Part shown: positions 49,227 through 61,300 of the stretch, one piece after another
Position numbering within the stretch: position 1 is the stretch's first letter
How the letters are laid out: the number at the start of each line of letters is the position of its first letter
DNA from: Chamaecrista fasciculata
Taxonomy: Eukaryota; Streptophyta; Magnoliopsida; Fabales; Fabaceae
Assembly: GCA_003254925.1 (NCBI GenBank)
Contig: QANZ01051043.1
Coordinates: 1-64,000 of the forward strand
Direction of reading: 5' to 3'
Length of the DNA stretch: 64,000 bases
Notes under the pieces: generated by a model
The model's input: the letters and a program-made list of their open reading frames with translations, nothing else
The model's database searches: none
What the model was told of the DNA's origin: nothing
Made by a program: the position numbers and the translations under genes

Positions 49227-52200
49227 ATGGCCGACCATCACACTGACGATTTGGACGAACTCCTCGATAGTATAATTTCTTACTCTCCCTCTATTTGGGG
49301 ATTTTAATTCTTTGTTGGGCTCTCAAAAACGGTGTAAATTTCTATTTCAGGTGCTTTGGATGATTTCCAGAACTTAAACCTCAATTCTTCTACCCTTCAA
49401 AGGTCTCTCTACTCTTTTTATTGTTATTTATTTATTTATTTATTTTTATTTTCCCCTGCCTCCGTGTTGATATCAATTCGTGCAATTTTATCTGAATCTT
49501 TCGCTTGTAGTTCTGATGCAGGAAAAAATCAGAGCAAGCAGAATCCTCCTCCTCTGCCTTCTGGAGTTCAAGGACTGGGCATGGGATTGCCTGATTTGAG
49601 AAGTAAGAAAAAGGGGAAACAGAAGGTATCTAAGGATGCTCATGTCTCAGAGGCTCTTGATAAACTCAGAGAGCAGACAGTGGAGGCTGTCAAGGGAATA
49701 GAATTTATGTCTGGATCAAAACCTGGTGGTGATGATTTGGGTAAGGATGCGCTGGTCGAGGATTGGTTGAAGCAGTTTGAGGAGCTCGCTGGCTCTCAGG
49801 TAATCATTTCCTTCTCATTCACTTGGATTAAGGAACTCCTAGTTCTTGAGTTTTACCTTGCCTTTCTTCTTCTTGTAGAAATTATGACCTTGGAATCAGG
49901 AACTTTAATATAATATAGGATTTTGAACGATCTGTCGTCCATTAACCATGAATTTGAGAATCTTGTTAGTTTTGTTTCAAGTAAAAAGTTTGATGCATTT
50001 GACGATCATGAGCTATACACTTGGTTGGTGTGTCCCTGTGATTTTAATGCAGACCCATTTATTTAGTTCTCTAAAAGCTTAAACTTAAGATTAATCTTTA
50101 GTGCTATTACATTGAGGAGGTTGATTAATCATGTATCCTTCGTTCTATGTGGTCTTTTTTATTCCTCTTATGCTCATTGTCTAGCATTAAATTTGAAATT
50201 TTGGTTACTTTTTACATGTGCTGAGAAAATTGAACAGCTTATACCCATGCTTTTGAAATTTATATTAGTGCAATAACGCACTGCAGGAGGTATATTGGTT
50301 ACTTTTAGTGTCTGATTGTCACACTTCTCAGCTTTCCAATAGCAAGAGTTCATCACACAATTTGATAATAACGTATATCAGTAATTAAACTATAAGAAGT
50401 CAATGTTCTCTCCGGACTTTACAATTTTTTTTTTCCCTAACTCATGCATCAGGAAAAGACATAATAGGTTATTGTTCTAATAGGTTTTCTTTTGCTCTAC
50501 ATTTTTTGTTTCTTTTCATGGTTATTTGCATGTTCTCGAAGTACTTTCTGTTCCTTTGCAATAAACCCTCTGTTGGATATTTGGACTGTTGATGTCTCTA
50601 CTCAAGCATTCTCCCAATCCCTCTTAAGTGATAACATCACCAATTTAGTCCATGTCCTTGGCCTTCCATGGCTTGTTGGAGATATAAAATTTTATTATAA
50701 ATTGGGGGACCTTACTTGTTATTTATGTTAGAATGCATATATTTTTTATTGCTAATCATTCAAACTGAGTATTATCGTTTTTAATTATTAACTTTTGGTT
50801 TTTCTTGTCTGGTATTAGAGATAAGCATGTTTCCATGCTTAACAGTATCCATAAAGGAATTTGTTAAATGACCAATTTTGTGAAGCCCTCATAGAAACTT
50901 GAATTGTGGGATTTCAGCTCTATTTTTGTAAAAGGAAGGCATGATTTTTATGCAGATGTCAACTGTTGGACCTAAGTCTAATATTGAGTGTGTAAAATAA
51001 GCTCACATTGCCTGCACAAAAGAGATATGAGGTATGAGGGTTGAGGTTATTTTTGGTATATTATTTTATTAATTATTATAATTGATAAATATTTTATTAG
51101 ACCTTATATATATACATGAGAACCCTAGTTTCTAAATATGAGCAGCCTCTCTTTTTGTGTCGGAGTTTTTAAGTTTAATTCTGCTATTTTGTATCCCTCT
51201 TTGTGTGACATCGAGGAAGATTTCGTTTAATCCTGTGAGAGTGCCGGTTTCTAATCAGTGGGATACCGGAATATCTCTTCAGGACAGTGTCCTAGAGAGG
51301 TGACTCGAAATTATAGTGAGAAATCCCCAACATCAACTGCTGGGATCCACATGTTAAAGCAACTAATAATGGATGATACCTTTTAAAACTTGGTCGCTTG
51401 TGTATCTTCTGTTAAATGGTTTCCAAATGAGATAGACAAAGGGCCAAACTAATTCAAGTTACGTTTGCAACAGTTGGCATTAAAGCTTCACTTTGAGGAA
51501 GAAGGGATTTCATATTTATATGACTATGTTTTCCAATGCAATTTTATCTCTTAAAGGAATTTCAGAAGTTACCAATATATCAGCATATGCATTTTTCGTT
51601 TTATCTTAGTTCCTAATTTAATCCTACTTTGTTGCGTTATGTGCTCTCATGTTATTTCTTATCACCAAAGCATCTTGACTTTTTTAATCAGAATTAGTGC
51701 TCTAATAATTTCGTCAATCTGTGTAGGACATGGATTCTATTGTGGAGACCATGATGCAACAACTTTTGTCTAAGGAGATTCTTCATGAACCAATGAAAGA
51801 GATTGGAGAAAGATATCCAGTGTGGCTAGAAGAACATAAAAGCAGCTTAAGCAAAGAAGAATATGAACGTTTTTCAAAGCAGTACGAACTGATACAGAAT
51901 CTTAATGAAGTTTACGAGAAAGAACCCGGAAACTACACCAAGATTTTTGAGCTCATGCAGAAAATGCAAGAATGTGGACAACCGCCTAGTGACATTGTAC
52001 AAGAGCTTGCTCCTGATTTTGATTTAGCCAGTCTTGGGCAGCTGTAAGTGTCCTTGTTTGTTCATTGCATTTTGGCAATTACCTATATTCACTTCTGTTG
52101 AGAAATCTTGAATTATTAAGAATTGTCTTAATTCATATTTTATCATTGTCTTTTAGAATTAGAATTTTATTTATGTTATCATTATCTTTATCAAATGGGA

Positions 52201-53006
52201 TTAGATTAGATTTCTTCAATTATTACCTTTTCCAAGTAGGTTTAGGATTCCTAACTTGATTAGGAATATTTTCCTCTTATTTAAATCGTTGTAAATCTTT
52301 TTTGTTCAATGTGAATAAATAATAAGAATTTTGCTACCTAATTCTTCAACATGGTATTAGAGCTAGGTTGACTCCTCAACTTTATTATTTATCCTAAACA
52401 CTTTTCTGAGAACCAATGTGAGGAGCGTTTAGGGTTCTCTTTTGCATTTTGTTCAGTGAAATTTTGCATTCTGTTTAGTGAGCACGTTTGAGGGTTTAGT
52501 TGGTCCACTTTCAAGAGTGGCTGTTTGCCTCACTGTCAGTGAGGGAAGAGGCACAAGGCTTTGATCGGCTATTCCCTATAGTCCGGTGACCACCTGTGCC
52601 GTGCGTGCTTCTCAGGCGCCGTATACGTGGCATGTTCTAGAAAGTTGTCTGTGTATAGTTTACATGGCATGCTTTAGAGGGTAAAAACTAGACTCAATGA
52701 TTCTGGGTATATTAACCTCCTAAACAGTTAATGAAATGATGATTTCTCACCGAAATTAAACTATTGTGCATAAGTTTCCTGTGGAGAAGCTGTTTTGCAA
52801 TGATAGTTTGATACTAAGTTCTCACCTTGATATGGCAACCTATGATTTGTAGAAGCCTTCTTAGATATTAGATTGTTTTTTGTGGTACTGTACATAATGA
52901 TAGCATACATCTATGTGGGTGCATGATCTGATATCTTTCTCTTTATTTTTTTGTCTGCAGATCACCAGAAATGCTGGAGTCCCAGCAAAATTGTTCTATA
53001 ATGTGA
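49227..53006 (+). CDS. Peroxin 19 (PEX19), peroxisomal membrane protein import receptor
   Basis: PEX19 is the cytosolic chaperone and receptor that binds newly made peroxisomal membrane proteins and docks on PEX3. Predicted exons 49227-49269, 49351-49402, 49511-49799, 51727-52043 and 52961-53006 join in frame to 248 residues, the usual length. The N-terminus [14 protein letters not shown], followed by [10 protein letters not shown], is the acidic PEX3-binding part. The middle has [16 protein letters not shown] and the helical cargo-binding part has [33 protein letters not shown] and [20 protein letters not shown]. The protein ends in CSIM, a CAAX box, so farnesylation is expected. Introns 3 and 4 hold LTR-element remnants. 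The right end of a transposon lies 215 bp upstream of the start codon. Confidence 0.95.
50964..51332. mobile_element. Solo LTR in PEX19 intron 3
   Basis: It begins TGTTGGACC and ends CCCCAACA, with an exact 5-bp target duplication TCAAC at 50959-50963 and 51333-51337. No internal retroelement sequence adjoins it, so it is a solo LTR left by recombination between two LTRs. Superfamily not determined. Confidence 0.82.
52096..52680 (+). mobile_element. LTR-retroelement fragment in PEX19 intron 4
   Basis: An LTR-like segment TGTTGAGAAATC...TTCAACA (52096-52351) is followed directly by TGGTATTAGAGC, a primer-binding site of the initiator-Met tRNA type common in copia elements, and then by about 300 bp of leader-like sequence. 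The remainder is missing. Fossil, incomplete. Confidence 0.7.
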
Positions 53007-53686
53007 AGCTCTGTAACTCCTTGTATCATCTGCCACTATCTGATTCCATAGATTCTTAGGGATATTATTTTCACCTTGTCGGAAAAAATTTATTTCTTGC
53101 GTTGCTTCTATTCTCATTGTTCAAGGTTACGAGCAACTCTCGGCTCTCACTATATAGCCTCTTGCTACTTTGTCAGTCGTCACTTTTTACAGTCTGTTGA
53201 TTTAGATAGGGGATAGGATTTTTTTATTAAAACAGCAACTTTTTCGGAAGGCTTGTATAGTAACATTTTCTATGAGCCCAAAGTATTTTAAGGTAACAAA
53301 ATATGGCTTCTACTTTCAGATTCTTTGAAATCGCCGATTGGCATCTTGGTTTAGATCTTCTCTAATATGTCTTTACAGTTCAATATAATCATATTTATAA
53401 GAAAAAACTTATTATTTGGTTCTTAAATTTACACCAAGTCAATTAATCAGTCATTGAATAATCGAAATACATGATTTGGTCCTTAAAATATTTCAATTGT
53501 CAATTATTTGGTCTTTAGTGACGATTTAGTGATTAGTCCTTGAATTTGAACTGATTTTATGTTTTTTAGTCCCTGAATTTATATTAAATACTTTTTTTTT
53601 CTTTGGACTTGTATTGACTATTGAAATTTTATATTTTGGTCTCCAAGGATATAATCATTGATAATTGCAATAATTTAAAGATTGAT
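53007..53686. other. 3' flank of PEX19, no gene seen
   Basis: It contains the 3' untranslated region of PEX19 and then AT-rich sequence with TTTGGTCCTTAAA-type phrases (53400-53650) that recall the repeat families of this window. Confidence 0.5.
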
Positions 53687-54713
53687 GGTGCGTTTGGATT
53701 GGCAAGTAAGGTAAAGGAGGATAAATGAATGGGGAGGTAATAAAGGAGAGGTAAAAAATTTGTGTTATAAAGGAGGTTTTTAATAAATGTTGTTCGGGAA
53801 AATGAGAGATAAAGGAGGAATTATGATGTAAAATTATTTTAAAGGGTATGTAATGATTGTAGTGGGTTGAAATAATTGTATTGGTATTTTAAATTTGTAT
53901 AGGGGTAAAATTGGTAAAAATAAAGGAGAATAAAGGAGTGTTATTTTGGTGTTAATAAAGTAGTATGATGTAATGATTGCCTCGAAATTTATGCTAAAGG
54001 AGAAGTTAATAAAGGAGATTTTTGGAGTGGTAAGGTAAAGGAGGATGAAGGTGTGAATGTGGGACCAAAATGTAATTTTTGAGTACTGAATAGTAAATTT
54101 TTGGGGACTAGATTATATATTTTTCCTGTTTACTGTCTTTTAATTTTATTTTAAAATTTTGATACTACAAAAAATATTACCCATGTATATAATAGAGGAG
54201 GGACCAAAATGTATATTTTCTGGGGTATGAATTATGTCTTTTTCTAAATTTTGTTCTTCAGTAGTTGCATAACAAAAAATATTAGTCATATATATACTGA
54301 ATGATGGACCAATATGTATATTTTTTTATATGAATTATACATTTTTTCTCAATAGTGTATAGTACAAAAAATATTATCCATATATACTAGAAAAGTGACC
54401 AAACTGGAAAGTTTTGAGATTCGAGAATTATAATTTTTTTCTTATATTGATTTTTTTTAATTTTTTCACCACAAAAAAATTACTCATATATGTGTTAGAG
54501 TAGGGACCAAACTGTAATTAAATTTTCACACCAGCAAAAATATATTTTTTCCATTAATGTTTTTAAATATGGTTATAAAAATTTTCACACCACCAACCAT
54601 ATTACCTTGGGATCTGATTACACTAAAAAAATATTATTACAGTTGGACTGATCTGTAAATTTCGTTGTCGAATGAGACAACAAAAAATATTACCCATATA
54701 GTGAAAACAAAAA

Positions 54714-55390
54714 GGCAAAACACCCTTTCGTGCCCCTAACGTTTGTAGTGATTTTCAGTTATGCCCCTAACGTTTCATTTTGTTCAGGCGTGCCCTCAAT
54801 GTGAAACTAACGTTTCAATTATGCCCCCAATTTTGACTCAATGTCCATGTGGCAATTTTTTTTACTTATGTGTCATTTTTTTGGTCTGACTTGAATACGT
54901 GGCATGATGATTGGACATTCCTATTTTTTTTTCCACCGTGGCATGATGACTGGATTTACATTTTTGAACATAAAAATTGAGTAAACTAGCAAATCAATCC
55001 TTGGATTTACATTTTTCATCATCTTCATTCATTTTAGTCCCAAATCCTCAAAATAAAATTATAAAATGTCCCAAAACTCTTCCAAACATTTCAATTTAGT
55101 CCTTAAAAGTATTAAAAACCTAAAACTTAAACTCTAAACCTTAAAACTATAAACCCTAAACTCTAAAATTCTAAACCCTAAAACCCTAAACCCTAAAAAA
55201 TCTAATTTGAGCAATTAGGTCCCTCACCCATTCTTATCCTATTATTCTCAATTTCCCCTCTTTTCATCATCTTCATTCATTTTAGTCTCAAATCCTCAAA
55301 ATAAAATTGTATAGTGTTCCAAAACTCTTCCAAACATTCTAATTTAGTCCTTAAAAATATTAAAAATCCTAAACCTCTAAATCCTAAAAC
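54714..55390. mobile_element. S-family element, left-arm copy nested in the H element
   Basis: It starts GGCAAAACACCCTTTCGTGCC, the inverse of the right end at 49011, and runs through the same outer block (GCCCCTAACGTTTCATTTTG) into two arm units with telomere-like AAACCCTAAA clusters (55115-55205). The centre and right arm are absent. It shows the outer left end that the copy at 46619 lacks. Confidence 0.78.
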
Positions 55391-55600
55391 TGTATATACG
55401 TCTTTAATCTGGAATCTCTCGCTCCAATTAACAACAAAAGAAGCAAACACAAACTCATTCCTCTCTCTCATGAATCATCGTGAATCGCCCACCACCCACA
55501 AACACTCACACACACCTCGCTTCTCTTTATCTCTTGTGTATTCTGAATCTGATTGATACCTTTTTACCTTTTTATGCCTTATAGGCTAATGACGCCTACC
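55391..55600. other. Unassigned GC-richer segment
   Basis: About 210 bp between the truncated S-family arm and a P-family arm. It reads like a transcribed leader or exon (CACACACACCTCGCTTCTC) and has an open frame, but I recognise nothing. It may be a captured piece. Confidence 0.35.
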
Positions 55601-55766
55601 TATAGACCAAAATTGCAATAAAAAAAATTATAGGACCAAAATGAAACCTTTGTCATAGTTATGGGACCAAAATTGTAACAAAAAAAGTTATGGGACCAAA
55701 ATGAAACCTTTGTCATAGNNNNNNNNNNNNNNNNNNNNNNNNNNNNNNNNNNNNNNNNNNNNNNNN
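55601..55766. repeat. P-family arm running into an assembly gap (48 N)
   Basis: GGGACCAAAATGAAACC-type phrases, as in the right arm of the element at 24514, from about 55608 to 55718, then N from 55719 to 55766. The other side resumes inside the H element, so the rest of this nested copy is lost or unassembled. Confidence 0.7.
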
Positions 55767-56189
55767 CAATTTACAAATATGCCCTTTGAGTATTTTATTA
55801 TTTTATAGTAAAAAGTATGTAATTAATAATTATAGGTAGTTGAGTAGGGATATGTTAGTAATTTTAGAAGATAAAGGAGAGATAAATGAGGAAAATAAAG
55901 GAGAGTGAGATAACTGTAAAACAAATAAGATTTTTAACTGTATCTCTGGTATTAAAGGAGTACTGAGAAATAAAGGAGAATAAAGGGGCCAAAAAGAAAC
56001 ATCCAAACGCACTCTGAATAGTATATTTTGATTATTTAAAGACTAATTAATTAATTTAGTATATATTCAGAAATCACATAATAAATTTTCTCTATTTATA
56101 AACGAATAGAATATTTAACACTTGAATAAAAATGTCAAGCCTACGAGGCTACAACCATGGCTTGGCTTTGTTAACACACGCACACATAT

Positions 56190-56330
56190 ATGGGCCCAGT
56201 ACCAGTCACTCTGCAGCCCACGAATGCGAAGCCCGTTTTCTCATTTGGGCTTCTCCTATCTTGGGCTGAAATGCACCATTCATTCATTCCCATAAGCCCA
56301 CTAAGGCCCAATCAAACTCACGTCTCCTTT
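56190..56330. promoter_or_regulatory. Cluster of GCCCA/TGGGC motifs
   Basis: GGGCCC, AGCCCA, AAGCCC, TGGGCT (twice), AAGCCCA and AGGCCCA occur within about 120 bp, a density like the site II promoter elements of plant housekeeping genes. No gene starts nearby on either strand, so its role, if any, is unknown. Confidence 0.3.
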
Positions 56331-56426
56331 GAAGTTCATGGGGAAATTTCATTTTTAGTTCCTTTAGTTTACATGATTTTTTTTTGAAAAAAAATATATT
56401 AGTTCTTGTACATTGTAAATATATAT

Positions 56427-56736
56427 GACCAAAGTACATTTTCCGTGTTATAATTTATACTTATGTCTCAATTTGGTCCAATAACTTTTTTGTTGCACTT
56501 TTAGTCCCATATTTTTTGGTAAGATTGTAAAATCATATTACTCTCATGTCTTTGTAAAATGTTTCATATTGTGGGATTAACAGTGGAGTTTTTTACAAAG
56601 ATATAAGATCAAATATGCAACAAAAAAAATATAGAATCATATAAGACCAATTCTACACCTAATCAAAAGTGAAAAAAAAAATATGGGACCAAATTGAGAC
56701 ATGAGAAAAAGATGAGACCAAAAGTACATTTTGACC
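56427..56736. mobile_element. P-family fold-back element
   Basis: The ends GACCAAAGTACATTTT and AAAAGTACATTTTGACC are roughly inverse, with TTGGTCC phrases inside. TTGTAAATA follows the right end (56737-56745) and also stands on the left at 56413-56421, separated from the element by TATAT. This is a likely 9-bp target duplication with a small later expansion. Confidence 0.65.
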
Positions 56737-56745
56737 TTGTAAATA

Positions 56746-57295
56746 TTTAAGTTTTAGTCCTTAATATACAAGTTTTTCATATACATGTTTATTTATAACT
56801 AAGATAACCAATAATAACATGAAAATCTAATATCAATTTCTTTTTTCTTGTTCAAACTTTGATAATAGCTTTATTAGTATTGATATTAGTATATAATAAA
56901 TCAATTTTGTATTTACTTATCTTTTAGGAGTTTTTTATAAAAATAATACTTTGACATAATTAAGTATTAATAACTAAAGTTTACAGATTTGTAAAGTATA
57001 AGGTTAAATAAACATTAACAATTTAAATAAAGTATAGGAACAGAAAATACAATCTCATTCTGTAGTGGCGACCCAGTGACAATACAGAGTACTGACACAA
57101 ATATATTTAAATAAGCAAAAAAGGCGACTTCCATTTTGGCATGCGCCACCTTCAAATAGGGGGAGAAAAAAGAAAGAAGCAGAGTTTAAATTAAATAGTG
57201 TGAAGTTATTGTTTAATCGTTCAAATCATCACCTATCCATTTTTTAAAGTCATCTGTAATATATATACATATACACAGGCAGGAAATTAAATAGC
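56746..57295. other. Intergenic, no gene seen
   Basis: AT-rich. I looked on the minus strand for the missing 3' exons of the pectinesterase pseudogene (DCELHS-like start) and found none. Confidence 0.5.
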
Positions 57296-57308
57296 TTTAT
57301 TTGATGAA

Positions 57309-57733
57309 TGAATAGAATGAAGAAGAGCTTACTTTGTAGATAGACCTGCCGTTGCCAAAGATGAAATCAATGGAACCTTCGAAAACAGTGACAGAGGCAG
57401 TTCTATAAGTACGTAATATATGGCTAATGGCTTCGTTGCACCTTCTCTCTGCAATTTCATTAACAAACTTAACAAAATGAATTAACCGTACGTGGCAAAT
57501 ACAGTTATATACTGTTACATATATACATGTAGTATCCGGCACCGATTTGAATAAGGACATTCATTCTGTTATTCTCCGGGACGGCGTTCACGGCGGCTTT
57601 CACTGACCGGAACTGGCCACCGCCGCCGTTGACGTCGACGGTGAAGGTTTGAAGAAGATGTGACAGTTAGTGCATGAAACATGAAAGTGAAAAGTAAAAG
57701 CAATTGCAACGAGAAGAAAGTAAAAGGAGCCAT
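57309..57733 (-). pseudogene. Pectinesterase pseudogene, 5' part only
   Basis: The parent type is a wall enzyme that removes methyl groups from pectin. From ATG 57733 the minus strand gives a hydrophobic signal-like start (MAPFTFFSLQLLLLF). A one-base frame change then leads to TFTVDVNGGGGQFRSVKAA and VNAVPENNRMNVLIQIGAGY, the standard start of a mature pectinesterase. After an intron, exon 2 begins with an REKV-like start and an ATKP remnant, then reads LRTYRTASVTVF directly joined to EGSIDFIFGNGRSIYK. In intact relatives these two motifs are about 60 residues apart, so the segment with the first catalytic residues is deleted. A donor GTAAGC follows YK, but the later exons (with the catalytic Asp/Arg region) are missing. 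Clearly non-functional. Confidence 0.85.
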
Positions 57734-58111
57734 TAATTAGAGATTAGAGATTAGAGATTTAAAATAGGATGTATAGCAACTTGAGTTAGCTAGCGAGTAG
57801 AGAAGAAGAAAAAGAAAATAAAACAGAATGTTGTGGAAGTAGGATTCGGTTTTGCCAGTTGAAGAATGAATTAATACAAGAGGAAGAAGGAAAGACGCAA
57901 TTATATATATGATCGAACGTATATGTATATAATCCGAGGCATGATTGATTAAATAATTAATAAATCGATTTTAGAATTTAGAACAGAGATTTTGGTGTTT
58001 ACAACGGTCACTTTTTATTGCTTCATGGGAAAATTGATTGGCTAGCATTATATTGCACACAAGTCTACCTCACTCACATGTTGGTCATTATATATATATA
58101 TATATATATAT

Positions 58112-58397
58112 TGCTAAACTAAGAGAAAATGAGAATGAAGAAATTGAAACTGAGAAAAGAATGATTTGCATTAATGAATGAGAAGTATATGGATTGTTTT
58201 TATAGTGAGAAGACTACACCAGAATCAGTTATACATAAAACAGAAAGCACATGTCTACACTAGCTAATAACAGAATCAGTAACAAAATGCTGAGCTGGAG
58301 CCTTCAGGAAATGCAGAGCTGGATTCTTCAGGAACTGACTTCAGGAAGGCAGCAAGCTTCAGGATCAGAAACGGTCTTCAGGAAGTATACTCTGTCA
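58112..58397 (-). repeat. 3' LTR of the copia element
   Basis: It matches 62874-63040 over their shared parts; the outer end is at the TATAT duplication and the inner end at the purine tract. Confidence 0.92.
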
Positions 58398-61300
58398 TCC
58401 CCCCTCAAGCAGATGGTTCCTGTCACCAACCATAAGAAGAGATCGAAAGTCAAGGAACAACTGCTTGGATAGTGGTTTGGTGAAGCCATCAGCAACCTGA
58501 TCAGCAGAAGAAACATGAAGAACAGAAATCTCCCCAGCAATTGCTTTTTCCCTTACAAAACGAATATCAAGTTCAACATGCTTTGTTCTAGCATGAAGAA
58601 TCGGATTTGCAGTCATGTGTACAGCACTAATGTTGTCACAATGAACTGTTGGTGCTGAAGGAAGAGTGATATGTAGTTCCTGCAGAAGAGACTTGATCCA
58701 GGAGATTTCAGCAACTACAACAGCTAGACTCCGGTATTCTGCCTCTGTACTACTTCTAGAAACAACCTGTTGTTTCTTGTAAGACTAACTAATGAGATTT
58801 CCTCCAAAATAAACACAGAATCCTGAGGTACTACGCCTATCATCAGGATCTGTTGCCCAATCAGCATTTGAGAAAGCAGCAAGCTTCAAATTAGTGGGCT
58901 TCCTGAAGATAAGACCATAAGAGGAAGTAGCCTTAAGATATCGTAGCAGCCTTTTAATTGCTTGCCAATGAGTAACAGTAGGAGCAGCCATAAATTGACA
59001 CACTCGATTTACAGCATAACAAATATCAGGACGAGTAACACTCAAATACTGCAAACCACCCACAATAGTTCTGTAAAACTTAGGATCAGAGAAAGGAACT
59101 CCTTGATCTTTAGACAACTTAGGAACAGTAGACATAGGAGTTATACAAGGACTTGCATCAGCCATACCTGCTTTCTCAAGAAGTTCAGTAATATACTTAG
59201 CTTGAGACAACAAAAGTGACCCATCTGAATTTTTAATCACCTCAATACCAAGAAAAAAATGCAATTGCCCCATATCCTTAAGAGAAAAAGTTGAATTAAT
59301 CTGAGCAATAAGACTTGTCACAGCAGAGGAACTTGATCCTGTTATTAAGATATCATCTACATATACTAGGACATAGAGAGAATACCTTGAGGAAGTCCTG
59401 ATGAACAAAGATTTATCACATTTGCTATAGTGAAAACCAAGAGAAAGTAGTAAAGTAGACAACCTGTCAAACCAAGCACGTGGGGCTTGTTTAAGGCCAT
59501 AAAGAGATCGATGCAGCTTACAAACCAAGGAAGTATCACTACTCTCAAATCCAGGAGGCTGTTGCATGTATACATCCTCAGAAATAAAACCATTCAGGAA
59601 GGCATTATTAATATCTATTTGATTTATCAACCAATTATTAGCTAATGCAAGAGATAAAATAATCCTGACAGTAGTGGGTTTAACTACAGGACTAAATGTT
59701 TCCTGAAAATCAATTCCCTCTCTTTGATGAAATCCTTTAGCTACCAACCTTGTCTTGTACCTTTCTATAGATCCATCTGATTTCTCTTTTACTCTAAACA
59801 CCCATTTGCATCCTATAGCATCACGTCCAGGAGGCAAAAGGCATTAAGGACCATGTATTATTCTTATGAAGAGCTTGTATTTCATCCTGCATAGCTTTGT
59901 TCCAATTAGGATCATCAAGAGCAGCAGAAACAGATTTAGGAAGTGTATGAGTTAGGAACACTTTGGTTTGAAAATTCCTTTTTTTGCACGAGTAGTCATA
60001 GGATGAGTGATAAGAATAGAGGAAGTAGAAGAAGTTGCTTTACGAAAGGAAGAAGTATTTATAAGAGTATGAGGTAATGTAGAATTTCCTGGAGAAGAAA
60101 CTGTTCCTTCAGGAACAGAAGAAGAAATATGAAGTCTGTTTTGAATAGGAAGAGAAGGAGGAAGCAAATTTTGAGTAACAGAAAATGTATTTTCAGTAAT
60201 AGTAGCAGGAGATGTATTTTGAGGAGTATGAATAGGAAATCTGTTTGGAAGATTAGGAGATCTATTTTGAGGAATAGTAGGAGGAAACATATATTCAGGA
60301 ACTGAAGAATTTGAGAATGGTAAATGAGAAAACTGAGGAAGTAATGGAGGATGAGTATTTGAGGAAGGCATCTGAGGAAGTGAATTAGCAAAAGGAAATG
60401 TTGATTCATCAAAAATCACATCCCTGGCTATATAAATTCGACCTATATGATAATCAAGACATCTATAACCTCTGTGATTTTGACTATAGCCAAGAAAAAT
60501 ACAATCAACAGTTCTATACTGCAACTTATTTTTGTTATAAGGCCGAGTAAAAGGATAACAAGCACTCCCAAACGTCCTTAGGAACATATAATCGGGTTTC
60601 TCTCCATATAAGCACTCAAAAGGAGATTTGAAATTCAATACAGTTGTAGGAAGTCTATTAATAAGATGAACAACAGTGGAAAATGCATCAGACCAATAAA
60701 CCATAGGCAAAACAGCTTTAGCTAACAAAGTCAGTCCCATTTCAGTAATATGTTGGTGTTTCCTTTCAGCTAATCCATTTTGTTCATGCAAATGTGGACA
60801 GCTGACACGATGAGAAATACCATGTTCCTTAAAATACCCAGATAAAGCACGAAACTCACTACCCCAATTAGATTGCACAGCCATGATTTTTCTCTGAAGT
60901 TGAAGTTCAGCATTTGCTTTGAAATCCAGGAAAGCTTGAAAAACATCAGACTTTTGTTTTAACAAATACATCCAACAAAATCTGGTACAAGCATCAGTAA
61001 AGTGAACATAATATCTAAAACCAGATATTGAAACTACTGGTGCAGGACCCCAAAGATCCGTATGAATTAACTGAAGAGGAAATTGATAGGTAGACGTTGA
61101 AGGATGAGAAGAAAACTTATGAAACTTTCCATAACAGCGGGCTTTGCAAACATCAATAGCTCTTTTATTAGAAGGAAGGACAATATTACAATCATGAAGA
61201 ATACTAGAAACAACTTTTTGTGAAGAATGGCCTAGTCTATTATGCCAAAGAGAAAAACTATCAGTATTACAATCAGAATTTTGTGATACAGAATCAGAAT

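Larger units (their letters stand above)
53687..56014 (+). mobile_element. H-family large non-autonomous element (Harbinger-like), copy 2
   Basis: The ends TGGTGCGTTTGGAT and ATCCAAACGCACTC mirror each other and are flanked by TGA on both sides (53684-53686 and 56015-56017). Its first 500 bp are the inverse complement of the right end of copy 1 (for example GGGACCAAAATGTAATTTTT at 54061 against the inverse near 11345). The end regions are packed with AATAAAGGAG-like phrases. An S-family piece, a P-family piece and a 48-N gap lie inside it. No transposase gene. Confidence 0.72.

Noticed and set aside
60059-60412. Leu/Ile-rich open frame in the copia element
   Set aside because: It overlaps the integrase-side coding frame out of phase and has no features of its own.
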